DNA from: Bacteroidota bacterium
GTDB lineage: Bacteria; Bacteroidota; Bacteroidia; B-17B0; Aurantibacillaceae
Reading direction: 5' to 3'
NCBI GenBank assembly: GCA_030681615.1
Contig: JAUXSA010000073.1
Span: 18,272 to 82,271 of the forward strand
Length of the DNA stretch: 64,000 nucleotides
Positions 34,994 to 43,471 of the stretch are shown here, in pieces (the stretch's first letter is position 1; every line of letters starts with the position of its first letter). The notes under the pieces are model-generated. The model worked only from the letters and a program-made list of their open reading frames with translations, did not search any database and had not been told where the DNA came from. Both the position numbers and the translations under genes were made by a program.

Positions 34994-35015
34994 TATTTTG
35001 CAGATATTTTTAATT

Positions 35016-37514
35016 ATGGCACAACCAACAAAGACGTTAAAACAACCGACTTTTCCTGAGTTATCTCAAACCTTTAAGTATTTTACTTTTTTAACCCATA
35101 AAATGGCCATGATCATTATTGGTGTGGTGGGTTTTACATTTTATATTACTTCAATAAATGGTGAGTATGCGTTAGATGATGGGATCATTATTCATCAAAA
35201 CGATCACGTAATTAAAGGTGTTAGAGGTATACAAGGTATTTTAACCAAAGATGCCTACGAAAGTTTTTATCGTAGAATGTGTGCTACCGATCAATTAGCC
35301 GGTGGTCGTTACCGTCCGCTTTCCGTAATTAGTTTTGCTATTGAGCAAGAGTTTATGGGAGCCTATCGAACAGGTTTATATTTAAAAGTTGAGGACTCAA
35401 ATAAGAACGGTGTATTAGATAAAGATCTTGTAAACTTTACGTCACCTTGCGGAAGACCAGAAACCAATTATGAGTATAACGATTTTGTGGATCTTAATGG
35501 TGATGGTATGGCTCAACAAAACGAGTGTTACAATTGCTGGGATACCAACCAGAATTTTAAAAATGACTCGGATGAGGATCTAAATATTGACGGTGTGTTT
35601 AACGAGGTAGATTGCCAGGTATACAAAGCCAACGTTCGTCACTTCAATAACATTTGGACATTTGCTTTAGGTTGTGTTTTCCTTTACCTTGTTTTCTCTC
35701 GTTATTTTTTCCGTACCAATCAAGATCTTGCATTTTTAGCTGCGTTACTTTTTACAATGCACCCTATTCACTCCGAAGCAATTGCTAACGTAAAAAGTCG
35801 TGATGAGATCTTTTCTTTGATCTTTATTTCACTCACCTTCCTCTACTCCTTTAAGTACATGGAGACCAAGAAACCACTCGATCTTTTTTGGGCAGCATTC
35901 ATGTTCTTACTCGCACTGCTTTCAAAAGAATACGGTATCATGTTGTTGATACTTGTTCCACTGGCCGTTTACACATTTACCGAAAATGATTTTGATATTA
36001 AAACTTTCAGCAAAACAAAAGAATTTAAACAAACCATTTTTATTGGTTTAACCTTTGTGGTTTGTGCATTTTTTATGCTCTATCTAAAACGTTCGTTTGA
36101 CATGCATGCTCCTCCGGGTGCAAAACCAATTAAATCATTCTGGGTGTTCCCTTTTATTTTTATTGGTGTTGGCATATTTATGCTAGGTGCAAATAAAAAG
36201 AACAACTTCCAGAAATTAATGGCCTGGTTCTATTTTGTGATGTTGTTCTATTTAGCAATGCGTTTAATGGCGGTAAAATTAAAGCCAGGTGTGCCAGATA
36301 CTGAGATCTTAAATAATCCATACTTATTAGCAAATGGCGAGGAACGTTTCTGTACTAAAGCCTATGTATTATTTAAATATTTTATGCTGCAATGTTTCCC
36401 ACATCCATTGTCTTCAGATTATTCATACAATACAATTGAGTACCGTCATTTTACAAGCTGGGATTTTATTGCATCAATAATTCTTCATGTTGGAATTGTA
36501 TGGACGGCCATTAAATACACCCTTAAAAAACACATACTTGGTTTTGCCGCAATGACCTATATTGTATTTGCATTGTTAATTGGTAACGTGTTAATGGATA
36601 TTGGTGCTACCATGGGTGAACGTTTGATCTTTCACTCAAACATTGGATTCTGTATTGCCGCTGCTTATTTAATATTAAAAGGCTTCGATAAAATTTCGGC
36701 TGTATCGGTAAACATAAGAAGGGTTGCATTAATTGCTATTGTTTTAGTTGTTGGGTTCTTATTCGGCTGCAAAACATGGGAGCGTAATTATGACTGGAAG
36801 AATGACGTTACCTTATTCTTAAAAGACGTAAACACCATGCCTAACTCTGTGTTAGTTTTAGGAAATGCTGGTGCGCGTTGGGTTGATCTTGCAGATACAA
36901 AAGAAATTACCGGCATACAGGTTGTGGGTCAGGATTCTACACGTTATAACGATTACAACGGAACACTTCACATTAGTGATGAAGAAGTTAAACAAGGTGG
37001 TTACGCTTCTAAAAGAGATGCGGCTTTATACAAAGGTATTGGTTTCTTAAAACACGCTATTGAATTACATCCACGTTACGTGAATGGATATTTAAATTTA
37101 GGTTTGGCGTATTTTAAATTAAGGAAAGATTTTGAAGCGCTTTACTATTGGAAAAATGCTGAGCGTTTATATCCTAACAATCCGTACTTAAGGAATTATT
37201 ACATTGTTTATTATAACGATCTTAAGAACCGTGGCGCTACAGCGTTTAATCGTGGAAGAATGGATTCTGCTGCTATTGCTTACAGAAAATGTACTATATT
37301 GGATCCTTACAATCCTGAAGGTTGGTATAATTTAGGTGGTGCGTATTTTAACAGCCAAAGATATGTTAAGGCAAAAGAATGCTGGGATCGCGCTTTACAG
37401 TTAAATCCAAATTATCAGGAGGTTAAGAGAGTAATGCCGATGTTAACGCCTCAAATGTTAGGTCAGGCACCTGCCACAAGTGTAGTGCCGGCACAACCAA
37501 TTAAAAATAATTAA
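35016..37514 (+). CDS. TMTC-like GT-C membrane glycosyltransferase candidate with TPR tail and EF-hand-like insert
   Basis: 832 residues. The N-terminal part follows the TMTC/DUF1736-type pattern: helix 1, then a first external loop with the acidic pair YALDDGIIIHQND, GIQGILTKDAY and GGRYRPLSVISFA, later FTMHPIHSEAIANVKSRDE and LLSKEYGIMLL in further helices. From residue ~690 there are TPR units (VNGYLNLGLAYFKLRKDFEA, PEGWYNLGGAYFNSQRYVKA). Animal TMTCs transfer O-mannose to proteins; the donor here is unknown. Between the first loop and helix 2 (residues ~125-205) is an insert with four EF-hand-like loops starting at Asp127, Asp159, Asp176 and Asp188 and four Cys. It is co-transcribed with the cupin gene (1-bp overlap). 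Confidence 0.8.
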   Translation: MAQPTKTLKQPTFPELSQTFKYFTFLTHKMAMIIIGVVGFTFYITSINGEYALDDGIIIHQNDHVIKGVRGIQGILTKDAYESFYRRMCATDQLAGGRYRPLSVISFAIEQEFMGAYRTGLYLKVEDSNKNGVLDKDLVNFTSPCGRPETNYEYNDFVDLNGDGMAQQNECYNCWDTNQNFKNDSDEDLNIDGVFNEVDCQVYKANVRHFNNIWTFALGCVFLYLVFSRYFFRTNQDLAFLAALLFTMHPIHSEAIANVKSRDEIFSLIFISLTFLYSFKYMETKKPLDLFWAAFMFLLALLSKEYGIMLLILVPLAVYTFTENDFDIKTFSKTKEFKQTIFIGLTFVVCAFFMLYLKRSFDMHAPPGAKPIKSFWVFPFIFIGVGIFMLGANKKNNFQKLMAWFYFVMLFYLAMRLMAVKLKPGVPDTEILNNPYLLANGEERFCTKAYVLFKYFMLQCFPHPLSSDYSYNTIEYRHFTSWDFIASIILHVGIVWTAIKYTLKKHILGFAAMTYIVFALLIGNVLMDIGATMGERLIFHSNIGFCIAAAYLILKGFDKISAVSVNIRRVALIAIVLVVGFLFGCKTWERNYDWKNDVTLFLKDVNTMPNSVLVLGNAGARWVDLADTKEITGIQVVGQDSTRYNDYNGTLHISDEEVKQGGYASKRDAALYKGIGFLKHAIELHPRYVNGYLNLGLAYFKLRKDFEALYYWKNAERLYPNNPYLRNYYIVYYNDLKNRGATAFNRGRMDSAAIAYRKCTILDPYNPEGWYNLGGAYFNSQRYVKAKECWDRALQLNPNYQEVKRVMPMLTPQMLGQAPATSVVPAQPIKNN

Positions 37515-37915
37515 TGCGCTTTTGGTTTTTAATATTTTTAATAGCGTTAATACTTTCTGTCAGGTCGCAAACCGTTGTTAATGTAGATACATTAAAAGCA
37601 CCGGCCAAAACAGATAACATTTATAATAAAGCATTATTTAATGATAGTTTGGTCAGCAGTTTTTGTATTGTAATTAAGAACGAAGTTAAACTTCATAAAC
37701 ATCAGTATCACAGCGAGCATGTTTATGTAATTGAAGGCGAAGGACAAATGAAGTTAGGAAACCAGGAATTTAAAATTAAAAAGAACGATTTTATATTCAT
37801 TCCAAAAAATACTGTTCATTCGGTTAAAACAATAAGTAAAGAACCATTAAAAGTAATAAGTATGCAAGCGCCTTTTTTTGACGGCAAAGACAGAATTATT
37901 TTAGAAGAAAAATGA
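37514..37915 (+). CDS. Secreted cupin-domain protein
   Basis: 133 residues. A signal peptide (FWFLIFLIALILSVRS) is followed by a single cupin barrel with the metal-binding pattern H-x-H...E/H (KLHKHQYHSEHVYVIEGEG) and the second motif IPKNTVHSVK. It probably binds a metal ion and a small ligand in the periplasm; no reaction can be assigned. It is translationally coupled at both ends, to the TMTC-like gene (TAATG) and to the T9SS cargo gene (ATGA). Confidence 0.85.
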   Translation: MRFWFLIFLIALILSVRSQTVVNVDTLKAPAKTDNIYNKALFNDSLVSSFCIVIKNEVKLHKHQYHSEHVYVIEGEGQMKLGNQEFKIKKNDFIFIPKNTVHSVKTISKEPLKVISMQAPFFDGKDRIILEEK

Positions 37916-39990
37916 AAAAGATCTTAATATTTACAGCTTTTATAGTTTCCGCATCACAATTATTTTCGCAGGTACTTTTTAGCAACAGTTTCGGGAATTT
38001 AAGTTTACAAACTTATACTACGGCATCCAGTTCTGTTCAATACACTACTGCCCCTTCTCTATTTAGTGTCATTAATGATGGTTTTAAAAATAATATTGGT
38101 TCGGCAACCAATCCAAATAAACCATTTGATGTGCCGGCACTTAAAACCGAGGGATGGGCTGTCGTATACAATACAATTGAGAACGATACATTCTTAGTTA
38201 GCACCAGTTGGTTGGATACTTTAGTTACGGTAGATAGGTGGATAATAACTCCATCTATCACAAATATAACCGCCAACACAGTAATTACCTGGTTGGCCAA
38301 AAGCCCTGACGCCAATTACCCGGAAAGCTATTTGTTATATGGTACCAATAAAACAGGAACACTCGTGCCACAGGATTTTACAATTGGCGATCAATTATTT
38401 ACCACTAGCGCAGAGAATAGTACCTGGACAAGAAGATCGGTAAGTCTTGGGGCTTTTGCAGGCCAAACTTTACGCTTTGCATTCAGAAATAATTCAAATA
38501 ATAAATATCAATTATGGATTGATGATATTGAAGTTATTACCCTGGCAAATAATTTAGATGCTGCTGTTAAATCTATTGAAACAAAGAAGTATACACTTAC
38601 CAATTCATCTGATACAGTTAAAGTTAACGTATCAAACTTAGGTTCAACAACAATAAACACTATTACATTAAATTATACTTTCGGCAACTCTTCTGTTAAT
38701 ACACAGGTATTCTCTTTTGCAAACGGATTAGCTTATAAACAAAATAATTTGTCTTTTTTTCCGCAACTTAACGGCGCCTCTACAGCCGGTAATTATAAAT
38801 TAAAAGTATGGTTAAGCGCTAATTCTTTAAATACGAGTTTACAAGATCAAAATCAATTAAACGATACTGTTTTCACATATGTTACCGTGCAAAGTTCTGC
38901 TCCCAAAAAATCAGTTTTAGTAGAACAATTCGTAAGTGCTTTTGATGGTGAATGTACAGACGCTATACAAAAAATATTAGCGCTTCAAAATGATTCAGTA
39001 ATTGTTGTTAATGTTCACGATCTTGATTCATTAAAAGAACCAAATTCAACAGGAATTATTTCAGCTTACAAAAAAAATACAGCTACTGCCATGTTCGATA
39101 GAAATTATTTCTCTGCCCCTGGAAGTGTTGCTGTTACCCGCCCCTATTATAATAATATGCTCGCAAAACAACTGCGCACAATTTCACCTGCAAGTGTAAG
39201 CATCATTAATAAAACTTATAATTCCCTTACCAAACAATTATCCTTTACTGTAAAAGCCGATTTTATTGGAGATGTAAAAGGCGATCTCCGCCTGAATGCT
39301 TACCTTATAGAGAACCAGGTTCATGGCCCCTGGGGAGATACAACTGTAAATGGTTATAATCAATTGAACAATTATTATAATGTGCCATGGTCTCCATTTT
39401 ATCAAATGGGATATTATTCATTCACCTATTCCACAAATGTTTTAAACGGAGTTCAATTCCCTCACCAAAACACTTTGGTTCACTCTTTTGATGGATCATT
39501 TGGCAATGCAGGGTTAATTCCAACAACTGGTGGCACACAAAATCAATCGTACCAACAAACCTATACTTTAACTGTTCCTACACCAACAAACAACATCAAT
39601 AAATTTAACTCCGATAATCTATATATTGTTGGCTTTTTAGCAGAATATAGTACCGACCAAAACAACCGCAATGTTTTAAATGTTGTAAAAGAAAAAATTA
39701 CCGCAAATAATGAAACCTTGAACCTAAAAGAAAACATTTCAAAGGTTGATCTATCTGTTTATCCTAATCCTTCAAATGGGGTTATGTATATAACCAGCTC
39801 AAAAAACATCAATACCTATCAAATTAAAGTGATAGACCTTATGGGCAGATGTGTGCTTATTGAGAGTCTGGTACAGGTTGGAAATACCAGTATGGTGAAT
39901 CTTTCGACACTCAATAATGGTATTTATTTCCTTCAAATCAGCTCTGAAAGCGGCAGTTTTGTTGAGAAAATTGTGATCCAAAAAAACTAA
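37912..39990 (+). CDS. T9SS cargo protein with choice-of-anchor J and Omp28-like domains
   Basis: 692 residues: signal peptide (ILIFTAFIVSASQLFS), a choice-of-anchor J/jelly-roll domain (WIITPSITN ... LWIDDIEVI), a CARDB-like Ig region (~220-330), then an Omp28-like thioredoxin-fold region (KSVLVEQFVSAFDGECTDAI). The protein ends in a type A T9SS sorting domain (LSVYPNPSNG ... GIYFLQISSESG ... KIVIQ). It should cross the outer membrane through SprA and be anchored at the surface or released. In place of the usual CxxC, the Omp28-like part has a single Cys. Last gene of the three-gene operon. Confidence 0.88.
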   Translation: MKKILIFTAFIVSASQLFSQVLFSNSFGNLSLQTYTTASSSVQYTTAPSLFSVINDGFKNNIGSATNPNKPFDVPALKTEGWAVVYNTIENDTFLVSTSWLDTLVTVDRWIITPSITNITANTVITWLAKSPDANYPESYLLYGTNKTGTLVPQDFTIGDQLFTTSAENSTWTRRSVSLGAFAGQTLRFAFRNNSNNKYQLWIDDIEVITLANNLDAAVKSIETKKYTLTNSSDTVKVNVSNLGSTTINTITLNYTFGNSSVNTQVFSFANGLAYKQNNLSFFPQLNGASTAGNYKLKVWLSANSLNTSLQDQNQLNDTVFTYVTVQSSAPKKSVLVEQFVSAFDGECTDAIQKILALQNDSVIVVNVHDLDSLKEPNSTGIISAYKKNTATAMFDRNYFSAPGSVAVTRPYYNNMLAKQLRTISPASVSIINKTYNSLTKQLSFTVKADFIGDVKGDLRLNAYLIENQVHGPWGDTTVNGYNQLNNYYNVPWSPFYQMGYYSFTYSTNVLNGVQFPHQNTLVHSFDGSFGNAGLIPTTGGTQNQSYQQTYTLTVPTPTNNINKFNSDNLYIVGFLAEYSTDQNNRNVLNVVKEKITANNETLNLKENISKVDLSVYPNPSNGVMYITSSKNINTYQIKVIDLMGRCVLIESLVQVGNTSMVNLSTLNNGIYFLQISSESGSFVEKIVIQKN

Positions 39991-39998
39991 CCGAATTT

Positions 39999-40029
39999 TT
40001 GTGAGGTTTTAAAAAAAGCCCTATCTTTG
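39999..40029 (+). promoter_or_regulatory. Promoter of tRNA-Leu
   Basis: TTG at 39999-40001 and TATCTTTG at 40022-40029, spaced 20 bp, match the Bacteroidota promoter exactly. The -7 box ends 13 nt before the mature tRNA 5' end. Confidence 0.75.
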
Positions 40030-40042
40030 TGTTTCCTAAACT

Positions 40043-40123
40043 GCGGGTGTGGCGTAATGGCAGCCGCACCAGACTTAGGATCTGGCGCTGAAAGGCGTGG
40101 GGGTTCGAGTCCCTTCACCCGCA
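40043..40123 (+). tRNA. tRNA-Leu (anticodon TAG)
   Basis: A complete class II tRNA. The acceptor stem GCGGGTG pairs with CACCCGC and the discriminator base is A. The anticodon stem CCAGA/TCTGG encloses loop CTTAGGA with anticodon TAG at 40076-40078. The long variable arm (CGCTGAAAGGCG) is characteristic of Leu, and the T arm reads GTTCGAGTC. The gene-encoded 3' CCA is not complete. It decodes CUA and other CUN leucine codons. Confidence 0.96.
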
Positions 40124-40130
40124 CATAATT

Positions 40131-40156
40131 GCCCCGAAAATTTCGGGGCTTTTTTG
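40131..40156 (+). terminator. Rho-independent terminator of tRNA-Leu
   Basis: Stem GCCCCGAAA/TTTCGGGGC followed by TTTTTTG, 7 bp after the tRNA. Confidence 0.92.
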
Positions 40157-40238
40157 TTGTCTTTTTTTCTAGCTTTAAGTTTAATAATAGCAAACCCTAA
40201 ACTAATAGACATATTCTTATTTTCATTTACTTTTTTTT

Positions 40239-40412
40239 GTAGGTGTTGGTCAAGCAACAGAACCCCACATTATAGTTTTGAGTATTGCGCAAGATGGCGA
40301 CTATCCACATTTGGACTGCGAAAAAAATTTCGGGAACATGGCCTGGAAAAATGATTCCTTAAAACGATCGGTTGTTTCTTTGGCATTAATTGAAGAAGGT
40401 CAACAATTATAA
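40239..40412 (+). pseudogene. Decayed N-terminal fragment of a PqqB-like MBL-fold metallo-hydrolase
   Basis: The frame encodes IIVLSIAQDGDYPHLDCEKN, then NMAWKNDSLKRSVVSLALIEEG and a stop. I recognise the start of the secreted MBL-fold hydrolase family related to PqqB, in which the segment normally reads VLGIAQDGGYP and continues into a zinc-binding domain. Here three glycines are replaced, the CC pair is gone and a TAA follows after about 57 codons. The remaining ~80% of the gene, including all zinc ligands, is absent. Upstream the frame has no start codon, but a signal-peptide-like stretch lies in another frame across a T8 run, which suggests a frameshift. It lies between tRNA-Leu and uvrC; the rest of this 330-bp gap holds only the tRNA terminator and a promoter-like box. 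Confidence 0.6.
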
Positions 40413-40442
40413 GTTCTTCCCTAATTATAGCCTCTAATTTTA

Positions 40443-40450
40443 TACCTTTG
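40443..40450 (+). promoter_or_regulatory. -7 box (TACCTTTG) in front of uvrC
   Basis: A perfect TAnnTTTG box ending 4 nt before the GTG start of uvrC. No TTG lies at the expected -33 distance. If active, it would make a leaderless uvrC mRNA. Confidence 0.4.
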
Positions 40451-40454
40451 AATT

Positions 40455-42269
40455 GTGTTAGAAGATTTTCCTGAACATATACGCTCACAAATAAAAAGTC
40501 TGCCCGATCTACCAGGAGTATATCAGTATTTTGATGAGGATGAACTTTTATTATATGTTGGCAAGGCCAAGAATCTAAAAAAAAGGGTTTCATCTTATTT
40601 TGCAAAAGAACACGATAGCAGTCGTTTGCGAATGATGGTGAAAAAAATTCACAACATTAGAACGGTGAAAGTAAACTCCGAACTGGATGCTTTATTATTG
40701 GAAAATAACCTGATAAAAAATCTTAAGCCTAAGTACAATATTAATTTACGCGATGATAAAACATACCCCTGGATAATTTTAAAAAAAGAGCGCTTCCCGA
40801 GATTGTTTTATACCCGTCGGCAGGTAAAAGATGGTAGCGAGTATTTTGGTCCGTATGCTTCGGTAAAACTCATGCACACCTTGCTTGACCTTATACGACA
40901 AACATACCCTTTACGTACCTGCAGTTATGACCTGAGTAAAGAAAACATTGATAAAGGAAAATTTCGGCCCTGCCTCGAATTTCATATTGGAAAATGTAAA
41001 GCGCCATGTGTGAATAAACAGGGGGAAGAAGAATACGATCAGAATATAAAAGAAATACGTCAAATTATTAAAGGTGATATTAATTTTGCCTTGCGTGACC
41101 TGAAAGATAAAATGCAGAAGGCGGCAGAAAAATATGATTTTGAGACTGCGGAAATTTTAAAGAATAAGATCGAGATCCTTAGCAATTATCAAAGTAAATC
41201 AACTATTGTTCATCCTTCTATTACAAATACCGATGTTATAAATATTGTGAGTGATGAAAAAAGCGCTTATGTACATTATTTTAAAATAATAAACGGCGCC
41301 ATTATTCACGCACAAACAATAGAACTAAAAAAGAAAATTGACGAAAGCGACGAAGACCTTTTGTTATTTGCAATAATCGAATTCAGGAATAGGTTTAATA
41401 GTTCAAGTAAAGAGATCCTGGTTCCTTTTATTCCTGAAATAAAATTGCCGGAGTGCGAATACATCATTCCAAAGATCGGCGATAAAAAACAATTGCTTGA
41501 TCTCTGCATGAGAAATGCAGTAGCATACAAACAAGAAAGAGAGAACCAGATCGCTTTAACAGACCCCGACAGGCATACCGAAAGGATCATGAATCAAATG
41601 ATGAAAGATCTCAGGATGAAAGAACAGCCGCGGCGCATTGAAGGTTTTGATAACAGTAACATCCAGGGAGAATACGCTGTTAGTGCTATGCCCGTTTTTA
41701 TAGATGGCAAACCTGCAAAAAAAGAATACCGTCACTTTAATGTAAAAACTGTAGTTGGTGCCAATGATTTTGCTACCATGGAAGAAATTATTACCCGTCG
41801 TTACGCAAGAGTGTTGGAAGAGAATTTACCAATGCCTCAATTAATTGTTATTGATGGCGGGAAGGGTCAACTTGGCGCAGCATACGAAAGTTTAAAAAAA
41901 CTAGGTTTAATTGGTAAAGTAGCTATTATTGGTATAGCCAAACGTTTAGAGGAAATTTATTTTCCGGACGATCCATTACCTTTGTATTTGGATAAACGTA
42001 GTGAAACATTAAAAATAATTCAGCAAATAAGAGATGAGGCTCATCGTTTTGGCATAACTCATCACCGAAATAAACGCAGTCGCGAAACTTTTAAAACAGA
42101 ATTGAACGAGATAAAGGGCATTAGCGATAAAACCGCAGAAACACTTTTAATAGGCTTAAAGAGTGTAAAGAACATTAAAGAAGCAACATTGGAAGAATTA
42201 GAAAACCTGGTCGGTAAGTCAAAAGCCAAACTTGTTTTTGCTCATTTTAGAAAAAATGACCCTGTATAA
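40455..42269 (+). CDS. uvrC: Excinuclease ABC subunit C
   Basis: 604 residues, normal length. The N-terminal GIY-YIG nuclease (LPGVYQYFDEDELLLYVGKAKNLKKR) makes the 3' incision. Next come the Cys-rich segment (CLEFHIGKCKAPC), a UVR motif for UvrB binding (~200-240), the RNase H-like 5' nuclease (GFDNSNIQGEYAVSAMPVF, VIDGGKGQLGAA, DEAHRFGITHHR) and a C-terminal helix-hairpin-helix. It acts in nucleotide excision repair with UvrAB. The start is GTG; the alignment of the GIY domain leaves no room for a later start. Confidence 0.97.
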   Translation: MLEDFPEHIRSQIKSLPDLPGVYQYFDEDELLLYVGKAKNLKKRVSSYFAKEHDSSRLRMMVKKIHNIRTVKVNSELDALLLENNLIKNLKPKYNINLRDDKTYPWIILKKERFPRLFYTRRQVKDGSEYFGPYASVKLMHTLLDLIRQTYPLRTCSYDLSKENIDKGKFRPCLEFHIGKCKAPCVNKQGEEEYDQNIKEIRQIIKGDINFALRDLKDKMQKAAEKYDFETAEILKNKIEILSNYQSKSTIVHPSITNTDVINIVSDEKSAYVHYFKIINGAIIHAQTIELKKKIDESDEDLLLFAIIEFRNRFNSSSKEILVPFIPEIKLPECEYIIPKIGDKKQLLDLCMRNAVAYKQERENQIALTDPDRHTERIMNQMMKDLRMKEQPRRIEGFDNSNIQGEYAVSAMPVFIDGKPAKKEYRHFNVKTVVGANDFATMEEIITRRYARVLEENLPMPQLIVIDGGKGQLGAAYESLKKLGLIGKVAIIGIAKRLEEIYFPDDPLPLYLDKRSETLKIIQQIRDEAHRFGITHHRNKRSRETFKTELNEIKGISDKTAETLLIGLKSVKNIKEATLEELENLVGKSKAKLVFAHFRKNDPV

Positions 42270-42294
42270 AATAATTAAATGCTATTTTTAAAAA

Positions 42295-43386
42295 ATGAAA
42301 AAATGTATTTCAGCTTTATTTGTACTTACTCTCAATTTTGTTCTTGGACAAAATAACGTCAGGGTATTTTCAGGTAATGGCGAATTATTTACAGTAAGTA
42401 CTTTTGATTCTATCCAAAACAGGGTGCCGCAAACAAATGTCTTGATACAAAATATTTATGATGATACTTTACGTTTAAAGATTGAGTTTGAAGATAAAGC
42501 AAAATTTGAAACTACATTATTTCTTTTTGAAAAAGGCAAAACAACAAAAAATAAGGAGTTTAATTACAGAATAACTCGCGATCAAGATAAGATCAAATTA
42601 AACTATAATGGTTATTATGACGTGGTAAAACTACCAAAACCGTTAGTGCCTGAAAAACCTATAATTGACACTACTTCCAAATACAAGAACACCCGTTTAG
42701 GTCATTTTTGTGAGCTAAAAGATAGCAAACCTCTTTATTACAATAATATTCCAAAAGATGGTAATTGTATTACCGGGATGCCCGAAGAATACCTTAATTA
42801 TACTAATTTATTAATGGTAAAAGCACAGGTGGAAGATGACAAATTTATTATTGCTGAGAATGTTTGCAGGAATAATTGTTTAACTATTGCACAGTTAAAT
42901 TTTATATTAAAGTATATTGAATTTGAATTGGAGAAATTGAAATTAATTAAAATTGCCTATTTTAATTTAGCCGACATGAACAATAAAAAAGATCTTGAAA
43001 AAGCCTTTCGCTTCGAATCGTCGGTGGAGGAATTAAATAACTTTTTTAAAACAGCTATTGACCCAAAGACACTCGCCACTAAAAATTGCAAAACAGCATC
43101 TTCTTTCGAAGAAATAAAAAATTTTCAAACTCAGTTAAGTGTATATACGAATGATGCACAGCGCTATGAAACATTTAAAAAATTATATGAACCATATTGT
43201 TATTCGAAAGATCAAATTGTAATTATTTTAAACACTTTTATTCATGATCGTGAAAAACTAGACGCTGCAAAAATGCTTTATTTTAGATGCTCAGAAAAAG
43301 ATAATTTTTTACTGATCGGTGATGTATTTTCGTACAACGAAACGATAAGCGAGCTAAAAGATTTCGTTAGTAAACAAAAAGACTGA
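42295..43386 (+). CDS. DUF4476-domain secreted protein
   Basis: 363 residues with a signal peptide (CISALFVLTLNFVLGQ). Residues 20-110 form a beta-rich region. From ~195 there are two DUF4476 units, each built from short helices with the pattern (I/F)LxxIxxExxKLxxAKxxYF, then a phenylalanine-rich FRFESSVEELxxF or VFSYNETISELKDF ending. The second, at ~265-361, is complete; the first is shorter. Members are found mostly in Bacteroidota and their role is unknown. It lies between uvrC and the polysaccharide cluster and is probably not part of either. Confidence 0.78.
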   Translation: MKKCISALFVLTLNFVLGQNNVRVFSGNGELFTVSTFDSIQNRVPQTNVLIQNIYDDTLRLKIEFEDKAKFETTLFLFEKGKTTKNKEFNYRITRDQDKIKLNYNGYYDVVKLPKPLVPEKPIIDTTSKYKNTRLGHFCELKDSKPLYYNNIPKDGNCITGMPEEYLNYTNLLMVKAQVEDDKFIIAENVCRNNCLTIAQLNFILKYIEFELEKLKLIKIAYFNLADMNNKKDLEKAFRFESSVEELNNFFKTAIDPKTLATKNCKTASSFEEIKNFQTQLSVYTNDAQRYETFKKLYEPYCYSKDQIVIILNTFIHDREKLDAAKMLYFRCSEKDNFLLIGDVFSYNETISELKDFVSKQKD

Positions 43387-43431
43387 AAATTAGCTGTTTA
43401 CCCCTATAAAATCAGCTATTTAACCCTTAAA

Positions 43432-43439
43432 TAACTTTG
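43432..43439 (+). promoter_or_regulatory. -7 box (TAACTTTG) at the head of the polysaccharide cluster
   Basis: A perfect TAnnTTTG match 32 nt before the TTG start of the ABC ATPase gene, in an 85-bp gap after the DUF4476 gene. No clear -33 TTG. This is the best candidate for the main promoter of the tightly packed cluster downstream. Confidence 0.5.
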
Positions 43440-43471
43440 CAATATGGCGCTCTTTTTTTATATTTACGAGA

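Noticed and set aside
34899..35015. Longer N-terminus for the TMTC-like protein
   Set aside because: A perfect -7 box lies inside it, it overlaps the divergent histidine kinase start, and the residues look like non-coding AT-rich sequence.
40270..40605. Minus-strand open frame of 111 codons across the uvrC start
   Set aside because: It overlaps conserved GIY-YIG codons of uvrC and has no recognisable domain.
43391..43418. Possible terminator TAGCTG...CAGCTA after the DUF4476 gene
   Set aside because: Only 6 bp of stem, a 16-nt loop and no T run.
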